NCBI GenBank assembly: GCA_041639705.1
Contig: JBEQBT010000245.1
Coordinates: 1-5,137, forward strand
Direction of reading: 5' to 3'
Length of the DNA: 5,137 nucleotides
DNA from: JARDZI01 sp041639705
GTDB lineage: Bacteria; Bacillota; Clostridia; Clostridiales; Caloramatoraceae
Shown here piece after piece: positions 1 through 4,858 of the stretch. Numbering within the stretch: position 1 is the stretch's first letter; every line of letters begins with the position of its first letter. A model generated the notes under the pieces. It was not told the DNA's origin and ran no database searches. It saw only the letters and a list, made by a program, of their open reading frames with translations. The position numbers and the translations under genes are program-made.

Positions 1-391
1 GGTTTTTAACTGTATATGTTATGTCAACCCTACTGTTTTGAATCTTGTATTTTACATAAAGTTCAAATTTATATGGGTATACCTTTAGTGTTTCCTTGCT
101 CCAGCTTAATTTATAAAGAACACTGTCACTGCTCTTTTCCACTAGATTGAAATCCATATCCCTTGCAAATCCATGCTGAGTAAGGCTGTATTCCTTGTTT
201 CCTATTCGGTATTTATTGTTTTTCACCTTTCCAACAATAGGAAACAATATGGGTGCATGTCTTCCCCAGTATTTGGTGTTCCCCTGCCATATGTATTCTG
301 CAGCATCCTTTTTTCTTACAAGGTTTGTTAGTTCCGCACCTTTTTCTGATATTTGTATTTTTATAATCTCATTTTCAAGTATTGTATTCAC
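1..391 (-). CDS. aldose 1-epimerase family protein (LacX-like), 5' part only
   Basis: This is the N-terminal 130 residues of a mutarotase-fold protein; the rest lies beyond position 1. Aldose 1-epimerases interconvert the alpha and beta anomers of sugars in the cytoplasm. The translation starts VNTILENEIIKI, the usual opening of LacX-type members. It then shows RHAPILFPIVG (residues 44-54) and QHGFARD (72-78), the latter holding the conserved His of the family signature. The start is a GTG at 391-389, chosen because an AAAGGGG ribosome binding site (399-405) lies 7 bases upstream and the N-terminus then matches the family; the nearby ATG at 408-406 is out of frame. The gene is divergent from the MFS gene, with 228 bases between the start codons. 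LacX-like proteins are often annotated only by family, so the sugar substrate is unknown. The family call is firm, the function less so. Confidence 0.88.
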   Translation of the reverse strand, partial: MNTILENEIIKIQISEKGAELTNLVRKKDAAEYIWQGNTKYWGRHAPILFPIVGKVKNNKYRIGNKEYSLTQHGFARDMDFNLVEKSSDSVLYKLSWSKETLKVYPYKFELYVKYKIQNSRVDITYTVKN

Positions 392-464
392 GTTTGATCC
401 CCTTTCATATAATGGCTAACTTTCTAACTTCTACACTTGTATATAAAATATTATTTCCATTTTT

Positions 465-473
465 ATTATAACA
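465..473 (-). promoter_or_regulatory. extended -10 promoter for the epimerase gene
   Basis: Read on the minus strand, this is TGTTATAAT, a perfect TATAAT with the TGn extension. No good TTGACA-like -35 lies 16-18 bases upstream, which fits an extended -10 promoter. Transcription would start near 458, giving a leader of about 65 bases before the GTG at 391. No equally convincing promoter for the divergent MFS gene was found. The best pair there is a weak TTAAAA (514-519) and TATATA (537-542) at 17-base spacing. Confidence 0.5.
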
Positions 474-619
474 CTAGACATATTGGTGCAGGTAGCAGCA
501 TGTTAAACTAACTTTAAAATTGTTAAGGTTCCCCTCTATATACAAAAATTGAGTTTATAGATTAACTGGTATTCTGTGCATAATAAGAAAGTATATACAG
601 GAACGAAGGAGATGACATA

Positions 620-1798
620 ATGTGCAGAGATACCAAGCTTTTATTTATTGTAAGTGCACTGTTTACCCTGGCGATGGGGATTTCGGGTGTTTTTGTTAAC
701 GTCTTTTTTTGGAAGCAAACAAGTGACTTTTCTATAATAGTAATTTATAATTTGACCCACTATTTAACTACTCCCATAACCTTCATTATAGGCGGGATGA
801 TTGCTAAGAAGAAAAATGGTGTATGGTCCCTGAGAATTGGGCTTATGCTGTATGCTGTGTTTTATGGGTTGATTGCATTTCTTGGTGACAGGGCTGCACT
901 TCAGATTTACTTCCTTGGGATATTATTTGGAATGGCAACAGGCTTTTATTGGCTCGCATACAATACTCTCAGTTTTGACCTTACCAATACAAAGAACAGA
1001 GACACATTTAATGGTTTGAATGGAAGTATTGGAGGAATTGTATCTGCAGTGACTCCAATAACCTCAGCATATATAATAAGCAGGTTTGGAGGACTTCGAG
1101 GCTACAGAATAGTTTTTGGAATCACACTTGCATTATTTATAGCACTATTCCTATTAAGCTTAATACTAAAGTGCAAAACCTATGGTAGCAGGCTGGATTT
1201 TAAGAGATGCTTTTCAGAGAATACAGAGGAATGGAGTATAATTAGGAAGGCAACTGCCATTTGGGGATTCAGGGATGTAATAATATGGTTTATTATAACC
1301 ATACTTATAATCCAAATTACTAATAGTGAGTTAACACTGGGAACTATTACTCTTGCATCTTCACTTATTTCATCAGCTGCCTTTTGGCTTGTACAGAAGA
1401 TAATAAAGCCTCAAAAGAGAAGGCTTTCCATACTCATAGGAAGCCTGGGAGCCTTTATTGCAGTACTTGGAATTGTGCTGAATGTAAGCATTAATACACT
1501 GATTTTCTATGTCGTTGTGGATGGATTTTTTCTTCCCTTTTTCATGATTCAACTATCCTCAGCTACATTTAATGTGATTGACCGCAGCCAAGAGGAGGAT
1601 ATGAGGATAGAATATATGGTTAACAAGGATATTGTACTAAACTTCGGAAGGATAGTAAGTTCCATAATACTGCTCCTTCTGATTTCAGTTTTTAAGGATC
1701 CTTCAATTCTAAGAGCTTATTTGCTGTTCATAGGTGTAGTACCCCTGGTATCCGCCTACTTTCTAAGAAGGCTTACTAGAATTTTAGAGGGGAAGTAA
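620..1798 (+). CDS. MFS transporter
   Basis: This is a complete 392-residue integral membrane protein of the major facilitator superfamily, near the usual 12-TM length. Hydrophobic segments can be read at about 7-29, 38-60, 71-89, 94-115, 134-154, 162-184, 216-233, 238-257, 269-288, 292-312, 343-358 and 365-383. A longer polar loop (185-215) separates the two six-helix halves. The short loop after helix 2 (AKKKNG, 62-67) is at the place of the MFS motif A but is degenerate. GFYWLAYNTLSF (108-119) and EYMVNKDIVLNFGR (331-344) resemble the YqgE-type group of Firmicute MFS proteins, whose substrates are poorly known. The ATG is supported by AAGGAG at 606-611, 8 bases upstream. The gene stands alone: the epimerase is divergent and the next gene has its own promoter. 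The substrate cannot be told from the sequence. Confidence 0.9.
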   Translation: MCRDTKLLFIVSALFTLAMGISGVFVNVFFWKQTSDFSIIVIYNLTHYLTTPITFIIGGMIAKKKNGVWSLRIGLMLYAVFYGLIAFLGDRAALQIYFLGILFGMATGFYWLAYNTLSFDLTNTKNRDTFNGLNGSIGGIVSAVTPITSAYIISRFGGLRGYRIVFGITLALFIALFLLSLILKCKTYGSRLDFKRCFSENTEEWSIIRKATAIWGFRDVIIWFIITILIIQITNSELTLGTITLASSLISSAAFWLVQKIIKPQKRRLSILIGSLGAFIAVLGIVLNVSINTLIFYVVVDGFFLPFFMIQLSSATFNVIDRSQEEDMRIEYMVNKDIVLNFGRIVSSIILLLLISVFKDPSILRAYLLFIGVVPLVSAYFLRRLTRILEGK

Positions 1799-1827
1799 GC
1801 TAGTACGACTTTTAGAATTGGGACTAG

Positions 1828-1850
1828 AATAGGGACAGTTAAGATGTGTT
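1828..1850 (+). repeat. GGGACAGTT element, REP-like half-site
   Basis: AGGGACAGTTAAG lies 33 bases past the MFS stop codon. Its first bases match the arms of the palindrome at 3737-3796 (CAGGGACAGTC). The whole segment resembles a degenerate stretch at 4646-4667, sharing AAT, a run of G, GTTAAG and TGTT. An imperfect inverted copy (minus-strand AGACAAGTAAAG, 1859-1870) follows, which would make a worn hairpin. I read this as the scar of a REP-like element; short length makes it tentative. Confidence 0.45.
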
Positions 1851-1864
1851 TTTATACACTTTAC

Positions 1865-1893
1865 TTGTCTTTACTATATAATTGGAATAAAAT
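1865..1893 (+). promoter_or_regulatory. sigma-A-type promoter of the lipoprotein pseudogene
   Basis: TTGTCT (1865-1870) and TAAAAT (1888-1893) are separated by exactly 17 bases and match the consensus at 4 of 6 and 5 of 6 positions. Transcription would start near 1900, giving a leader of about 36 bases before the ATG at 1936. The -35 hexamer lies inside the imperfect REP-like hairpin, so an insertion may have supplied it. Confidence 0.5.
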
Positions 1894-1915
1894 ATAATCA
1901 TACAAATTATTCCAA
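1882..1915. promoter_or_regulatory. inverted repeat over -10 and start site, operator-like
   Basis: TTGGAATAA (1882-1890) and TTATTCCAA (1907-1915) are perfect 9-base inverted copies with a 16-base spacer. They straddle the -10 box (1888-1893) and the expected start site near 1900. This position is typical of a repressor site. Because the left arm would lie upstream of the transcript, an RNA hairpin is less likely. No regulator is known. Confidence 0.4.
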
Positions 1916-1935
1916 CATGTCCATGGGGTGATTAT

Positions 1936-2541
1936 ATGGATTATAAAAAGTTATTTGCATTAATGTTAACTTTGATAATGCTGTTAAGTTAGTATGGCTG
2001 TAAAAAAGAAGTAAATAATAATAATGATGAAGTAACTTCAAATCAAGCCCAACCAGCAGCTGAAAAGTCCATAAGCAATTCCTATATAAGCAAAGATGAG
2101 GATATACTTCATGAGCAGTATTTGGTTGAACAATCGGGATCGATTTACTATCTCAATCCTGATGATAAAAACAAGCTATATAAAAGAAACATGGATGGCA
2201 TTAAAAATTTTAAAATAATAGATAGTTATCTTGGCTCCTATTGTTTAGATGGGGAATGGATTTATTTCACCTTTATGAGTTATGGAATTTATAGAATGAA
2301 GATAGACGGGACAGAGGAACAAAAGTTAATAGCTATCAATTGGATGGATAGTCCATTTATGGTTAATGGCAATTGGATATTCTTTCCATATGAAATGGGA
2401 CTATCAAAGATCAAAACCGATGGTACTGAAAAAACAAGGCTCTATGAGGATATATATGGAATAGGACAAATGCTGTCTATTAAGGATGGACGCATTTATT
2501 ATGAAAACACAATAGAAGAGGGCGGAGGCTATTACAATTGA
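1936..2541 (+). pseudogene. DUF5050-type lipoprotein, broken by in-frame amber and 3' truncation
   Basis: The reading frame starts at an ATG 6 bases after GGGGTG (1925-1930) and encodes MDYKKLFALMLTLIMLLS, then TAG (1990-1992), then YGCKKE. This is a lipoprotein signal peptide whose lipobox reads stop-Y-G-C, with Cys22 as the lipidation residue. The stop falls at -3, where Leu is usual; TTG to TAG is a single change. A polar linker follows (about 23-60). After it come propeller-like repeats of about 40 residues, each with an aromatic strand and a DG turn: SGSIYYLNPDDKNKLYKRN, GEWIYFTFMSYGIYRMKIDG, GNWIFFPYEMGLSKIKTDG and a last, incomplete DGRIYYENTIEEGG. The protein ends in mid-repeat at a TGA (2539-2541) where a transposon-end sequence starts. 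Intact relatives are larger and face the cell surface. Internal translation from a TTG at 2122 would give a cytoplasmic fragment without a good binding site. The family call rests on the repeat pattern. Confidence 0.78.
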
Positions 2542-2596
2542 TGTTTGTCCACTTCTACACTAATTTTTAAAAACTACTTCATTAGCTTTTTTAATT
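2541..2596 (-). repeat. solo transposon-end sequence, copy A
   Basis: This stretch aligns without gaps to the sequence just downstream of the transposase (4790-4839). Over the first 50 bases 36 match, and 12 of the 14 differences are transitions. Shared landmarks are TTGTCC, ACAC, AATTTT, AAAA and TACTT. No trace of transposase coding sequence was found to its right. It is therefore a lone element end, and it begins at the last base of the broken lipoprotein frame. Confidence 0.65.
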
Positions 2597-2664
2597 CCCT
2601 GAGGATAAGGATAACATAGGATTTAATTGTTTTAACACATCTGCGTAAATTTAAAATATAATAG

Positions 2665-2693
2665 TTGACACTTTAAATATTATCGTTTACAAT
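2665..2693 (+). promoter_or_regulatory. promoter of the xre-fic operon
   Basis: A perfect TTGACA (2665-2670) and TACAAT (2688-2693, 5 of 6) are spaced by 17 bases. Transcription would start near 2700, only a few bases before the ribosome binding site at 2703, so the leader is very short. The similar runs TTTAAAATATAATAG (2650-2664) and TTTAAATATTATCG (2672-2685) flank the -35 box. They could be binding sites for the small HTH protein, but this is inference. Confidence 0.65.
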
Positions 2694-2718
2694 CAGGACA
2701 TTGAAAGGAGTGGTTGAC

Positions 2719-2934
2719 ATGTCAGTGTCTGAGCAACTTAAAATATTTTGTGTCAAACTTGGGGTAAGTGTTTCTGAACTCGGACGTTTGGCCGGAAAAA
2801 GTCCGCAAGCTTTTAGCCAGAAGATGAAGCGGGAGAGTTTTTCAGTTGACGAATTGAAACAAATTGCAGAAGCGGCAGGTTGTAAATATGAAGGCGCCTT
2901 TATCATGGCAAATGGTGAAAAGGTCACATACTAA
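2719..2934 (+). CDS. small XRE-family helix-turn-helix protein
   Basis: This 71-residue protein consists almost wholly of one Cro/C1-type HTH domain. The HTH core is about residues 17-37: SVSELGRLAG forms the first helix and turn, and SPQAFSQKMKR the likely recognition helix. A third helix follows (about 43-53, FSVDELKQIAE), then a short tail that looks like a beta-hairpin (CKYEGAFIMANGEKV). Such proteins bind DNA as dimers and often repress their own operon. The ATG at 2719 is chosen because AAAGGAG (2704-2710) lies 8 bases upstream; a TTG at 2701 is in frame but overlaps that site. The fic gene follows after 21 bases, so the two are probably cotranscribed. The pairing resembles a regulator or antitoxin-like partner with a Fic enzyme, but antitoxin function is not shown. 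One sampled 60-base line (2821-2880) has 26 G+C. Confidence 0.82.
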   Translation: MSVSEQLKIFCVKLGVSVSELGRLAGKSPQAFSQKMKRESFSVDELKQIAEAAGCKYEGAFIMANGEKVTY

Positions 2935-2936
2935 CC

Positions 2937-2945
2937 AGAAGGAGG
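2937..2945 (+). promoter_or_regulatory. ribosome binding site of fic
   Basis: AGAAGGAGG is a near-complete anti-16S match, 10 bases before the ATG at 2956. Another ATG at 2949 lies closer, but it is out of frame and reaches a stop after six codons. The spacing and the family N-terminus favour 2956. Confidence 0.7.
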
Positions 2946-2955
2946 AAAATGTATA

Positions 2956-3705
2956 ATGGATTTATATAAAAAGATTGATCTTTATAAGACCTCCATCGAC
3001 AAGCTGCGTCCCTTTGAGGGCGAACTTCTAAAAGAGCTCAAAGCTTATTACCGCATTGGTCTCACATGGTCAAGTAATGCCATAGAAGGCAACATCCTCA
3101 CTGAGAGTGAGACAAAGGTGTTACTTGAGGATGGTCTGACTGTCGGTGGTAAGCCCCTCAAGGACACATTTGAGGCATTAGGTCATGCACAGGCATACGA
3201 TTTCATGTTTACTCTGTTGAATGGACGTAAGATTGCTGTGGCTGATGTTTTAACTATGCATCGGATGTTCTACAAGGACATCGGCCCCGAGGCGGCTGGC
3301 CAGTACCGCACAGGACCAGTTATTATAACAGGCTCCAAGTATGCAGTGTGCAAAGTAGAGCGAATACAGGATGAAATGGATCAACTGTTCCAGTGGGCAT
3401 CCTCCGAAAGGGACAAATATCATCCAATTAAGTTTGCAGCGCAACTGCATAAGCGTTTTGTGTTCATCCAGCCATTTATTGATGGCAATGGCAGGATTTC
3501 AAGGTTGCTGATGAACACTGCTCTGATTCAGGACGGTTACATGCTGGCAGTGATACCTCCGATCTTACGTCAGGAGTATATCAGCTTGCTGGAAGGAGCT
3601 CATAAGGATGACCACCCATTTATGAACTTTATTGCAGAGCGGGTAATGGAATCCGAGAAGGAGATCATGCGGCTGCTGCACATACCATTCCCAGAACATG
3701 TATAA
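2956..3705 (+). CDS. Fic family protein with Gln in place of catalytic His
   Basis: This 249-residue Fic-domain protein is about the length of a compact single-domain member. Fic enzymes usually transfer AMP from ATP to a hydroxyl of a target protein. Near the N-terminus is S40-N-A-I-E44-G45, matching the inhibitory motif [S/T]xxxE[G/N]; lying before the Fic core, it makes this a class II type. A flap-like segment follows at GQYRTGPVIITGS. The Fic loop reads Q172-P-F-I-D-G-N-G-R-I-S-R183 against the consensus HPFx[D/E]GNGRxxR. Everything is kept, including the phosphate-binding GNGR and the last Arg, except the histidine that acts as general base, here a CAG codon (3469-3471). Known His mutants lose AMPylation, so the protein may be inactive, regulatory or altered in chemistry. 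It is probably cotranscribed with the HTH gene. Sampled GC (29/60 at 3121-3180, 33/60 at 3241-3300) is well above that of neighbours, suggesting transfer. Confidence 0.92.
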   Translation: MDLYKKIDLYKTSIDKLRPFEGELLKELKAYYRIGLTWSSNAIEGNILTESETKVLLEDGLTVGGKPLKDTFEALGHAQAYDFMFTLLNGRKIAVADVLTMHRMFYKDIGPEAAGQYRTGPVIITGSKYAVCKVERIQDEMDQLFQWASSERDKYHPIKFAAQLHKRFVFIQPFIDGNGRISRLLMNTALIQDGYMLAVIPPILRQEYISLLEGAHKDDHPFMNFIAERVMESEKEIMRLLHIPFPEHV

Positions 3706-3736
3706 TATAAAAAACAACAGAGTTGAAGTAAAATAT

Positions 3737-3796
3737 AGATCAGGGACAGTCAGCAACCTTTGATTGGTTCAAAAGGTTGTTGACTGTCCCTGATCT
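3737..3796. repeat. REP-like palindrome with GGGACAGTC arms
   Basis: Arms 3737-3761 and 3772-3796 pair over 25 bases around a 10-base loop. There is one imperfection (G3753 opposite T3780), which is a G-U pair in RNA. The outer arm reads AGATCAGGGACAGTCA. The element fills most of the gap between the convergent fic and VOC genes and ends one base before the VOC stop codon. It has no clean T-tract on either side, so it is not a textbook terminator, but so long a hairpin could still stop or protect transcripts from both genes. The GGGACA core recurs beside the transposase at the right end, which suggests a REP-type element mobilised by such an enzyme. Confidence 0.8.
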
Positions 3797-3797
3797 G

Positions 3798-4214
3798 CTA
3801 CATTCCACAAAAATTAAATTGCCAAGTAATTCCGTACTTATCTATTACAGAGCCATAACACTTGCTCCAGAATGTTTCTTGAAGCTCCATAATTACGGTA
3901 CCACATTCTTTCAATTTATTAAAAGAGCATTTAATTTCCTCCATATTCTTACTGACAATTGTAAGGCTTATGTTGTTTCCTAAAACAAAAGGCATCCCGG
4001 GAAGAACATCAGAAAACATAACATTGCTTCCATTAATATCAAGCTCTGTATGCATAACTAAATTTTTTGCTTCCTCTGGTAGAACAAATTCGGGGTTTGG
4101 TGGTGCTTCCCCAAAGATCATAATTTGCGGTTTTTCTGTTTCAAAAACATCAGAATAAAATTCTACAGCTTCCCGGCAGTTTCCATTAAAATTGATATAC
4201 ACTTCTACAGCCAT
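3798..4214 (-). CDS. VOC family protein, PhnB-like
   Basis: This is a complete 138-residue member of the vicinal oxygen chelate (glyoxalase/bleomycin resistance) superfamily, PhnB/YjdN-like subgroup. Family marks are the N-terminal YINFNGNCREAVEFYSDVF (6-24), the strand VMHTELDINGSNVMFSDV (53-70), and the C-terminal YGSVIDKYGITWQFNF (120-135). The fold is two beta-alpha-beta-beta-beta modules. PhnB-like proteins are small soluble dimers, and most have no known reaction; several are wrongly named after 3-demethylubiquinone methyltransferase. His55 and Glu57 lie in the strand that often carries metal ligands, but metal binding cannot be judged here. The ATG is preceded by GAGGAG (minus strand, 4223-4228) at 8 bases. 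The TAG stop at 3798-3800 abuts the palindrome. A weak promoter (TTGTTA at 4266-4271, then TCAAAT after 17 bases) is possible. The gene is monocistronic and looks intact. Confidence 0.9.
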   Translation of the reverse strand: MAVEVYINFNGNCREAVEFYSDVFETEKPQIMIFGEAPPNPEFVLPEEAKNLVMHTELDINGSNVMFSDVLPGMPFVLGNNISLTIVSKNMEEIKCSFNKLKECGTVIMELQETFWSKCYGSVIDKYGITWQFNFCGM

Positions 4215-4345
4215 TTTTTCAACTCCTCAAATTATTTTCTTTATTTGAAATTCATTTCATATCACTAACAAATTGGATAAAAACATAAGGAAACAATCTA
4301 ACAGATCCCTTTAGTGTTTTATTTGAATATTGTTTTTTACTATCA

Positions 4346-4627
4346 CTAGAATTTGAAATACTGCCTAATCCCACTCTTCTTCAAGAACTTTTTCAACAAA
4401 TACTTTATTATCTTCTCATCAAACTGGGTCCCTGCATTGCTTTTGAGCTCCTTGATTGCAGCTTTGACACTTAATGGCTCTTTGCTGCTGCCAACCCGAG
4501 TCATGAAATCATAAGCCTCTGCTACACTTATAACTTTTGATAAATAGGGTATTTCATCATCCTTTAAGCCCTGGGGATATCCTTTTCCATCTAGTCTCTC
4601 ATGGTGCGCCAGCACATATTCTGTGAA
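4346..4627 (-). pseudogene. HD-GYP domain protein, C-terminal remnant
   Basis: Only the last part of an HD-GYP domain remains. It begins FTEYVLAHHERLDGKGYPQG, which holds the signature HHExxDGxGYP, and continues through IPYLSKVISVAEAYDFMT and AGTQFDEKIIKYL, both well conserved. HD-GYP proteins hydrolyse cyclic di-GMP. The first HD metal-binding motif and the residues before it, most of the catalytic core, are missing, so this fragment cannot be an active phosphodiesterase. Homology fades above about 4627. The frame stays open to a TAA at 4673-4675, but those residues (KSTKLNRPITPHGN) do not look like the family. In the same frame above that stop is a start-like signal: GGAGAGA (4702-4708) and an ATG at 4696 encoding only MKKICNK. 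A deletion or insertion has removed the 5' part. A GTG at 4615 could start translation but has no clear binding site. Confidence 0.8.
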
Positions 4628-4645
4628 ACAATTGCCATGGGGAGT

Positions 4646-4667
4646 AATGGGGCGGTTAAGTTTTGTT
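4646..4667 (+). repeat. degenerate REP-like half-site at the HD-GYP break
   Basis: AATGGGGCGGTTAAG followed by TTTTGTT resembles the segment at 1828-1850 (AATAGGGACAGTTAAG, then ATGTGTT). One single-base gap and about four substitutions separate them, and weaker similarity continues to the left. It lies within about 20 bases of where HD-GYP homology ends, so it probably marks the event that truncated that gene. The short, degenerate match makes this tentative. Confidence 0.35.
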
Positions 4668-4780
4668 GATTTTTACTTATTACATATTTTTTTCATCACA
4701 ATCTCTCCAAAAACTTCCTAAAGCTAAAGCTGGTTTATTAAACTCTTATAAAATTGATTTATAAATTGATTTTTTTACAT

Positions 4781-4810
4781 AAAAAAAAGGTGCTTGTCCC
4801 TTTTCACACC
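4781..4810 (-). terminator. possible terminator of the transposase gene
   Basis: On the minus strand GGTGT and GCACC can pair (four Watson-Crick pairs plus one G-U) around a 12-base loop holding GGGACA, followed directly by eight T. The T-tract is good but the stem is short. It lies about 50 bases past the transposase stop codon and coincides with the element end, so it may serve as a transposition end as well as, or instead of, a terminator. Confidence 0.4.
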
Positions 4811-4846
4811 AATTTTAAAAAATTACTTTGTCAACCTTTTAAATTT
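4790..4846 (-). repeat. transposon-end sequence next to transposase, copy B
   Basis: This is the non-coding segment just downstream of the transposase stop. It is the counterpart of copy A at 2541-2596 in the same orientation and carries the GGGACAAGCACC core on the minus strand. Because it flanks the transposase, it identifies copy A as an end of the same element family. Confidence 0.6.
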
Positions 4847-4858
4847 TATGATCCTATT

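Noticed and set aside
195..419. Open plus-strand frame of 74 codons
   Set aside because: It is antisense to the epimerase frame, which has clear family motifs and its own binding site.
1800..1827. CTAGT/ACTAG hairpin as the MFS terminator
   Set aside because: A five-base stem with an 18-base loop and no T-tract is too weak.
1990..1992. TAG as a programmed readthrough or pyrrolysine codon
   Set aside because: It sits in a signal peptide at the usual Leu position, there is no visible recoding element, and the gene is also truncated at the 3' end.
2122..2541. Separate 139-aa cytoplasmic protein starting at TTG 2122
   Set aside because: The same frame upstream holds a signal peptide and lipobox with its own binding site, so this is the lower part of a broken gene.
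2597..2664. Possible transposase remnant to the right of copy A
   Set aside because: The minus strand shows no similarity to the transposase C-terminus, and the alignment with copy B ends near 2596.
2701..2718. TTG at 2701 as the start of the HTH gene
   Set aside because: It overlaps the ribosome binding site AAAGGAG, which is correctly spaced for the ATG at 2719.
2673..2927. Minus-strand frame over the HTH gene
   Set aside because: It is a shadow of the HTH gene, with no family resemblance and no good binding site.
3565..3983. Two opposite frames that both begin MLTVPDL
   Set aside because: Both starts come from the arms of the 3737-3796 palindrome; the frames are antisense to fic and to the VOC gene.
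4751..4772. Direct repeat AAATTGATTT, two copies 12 bases apart
   Set aside because: It is real but short and AT-rich in non-coding DNA; it may be chance and no function can be supported.
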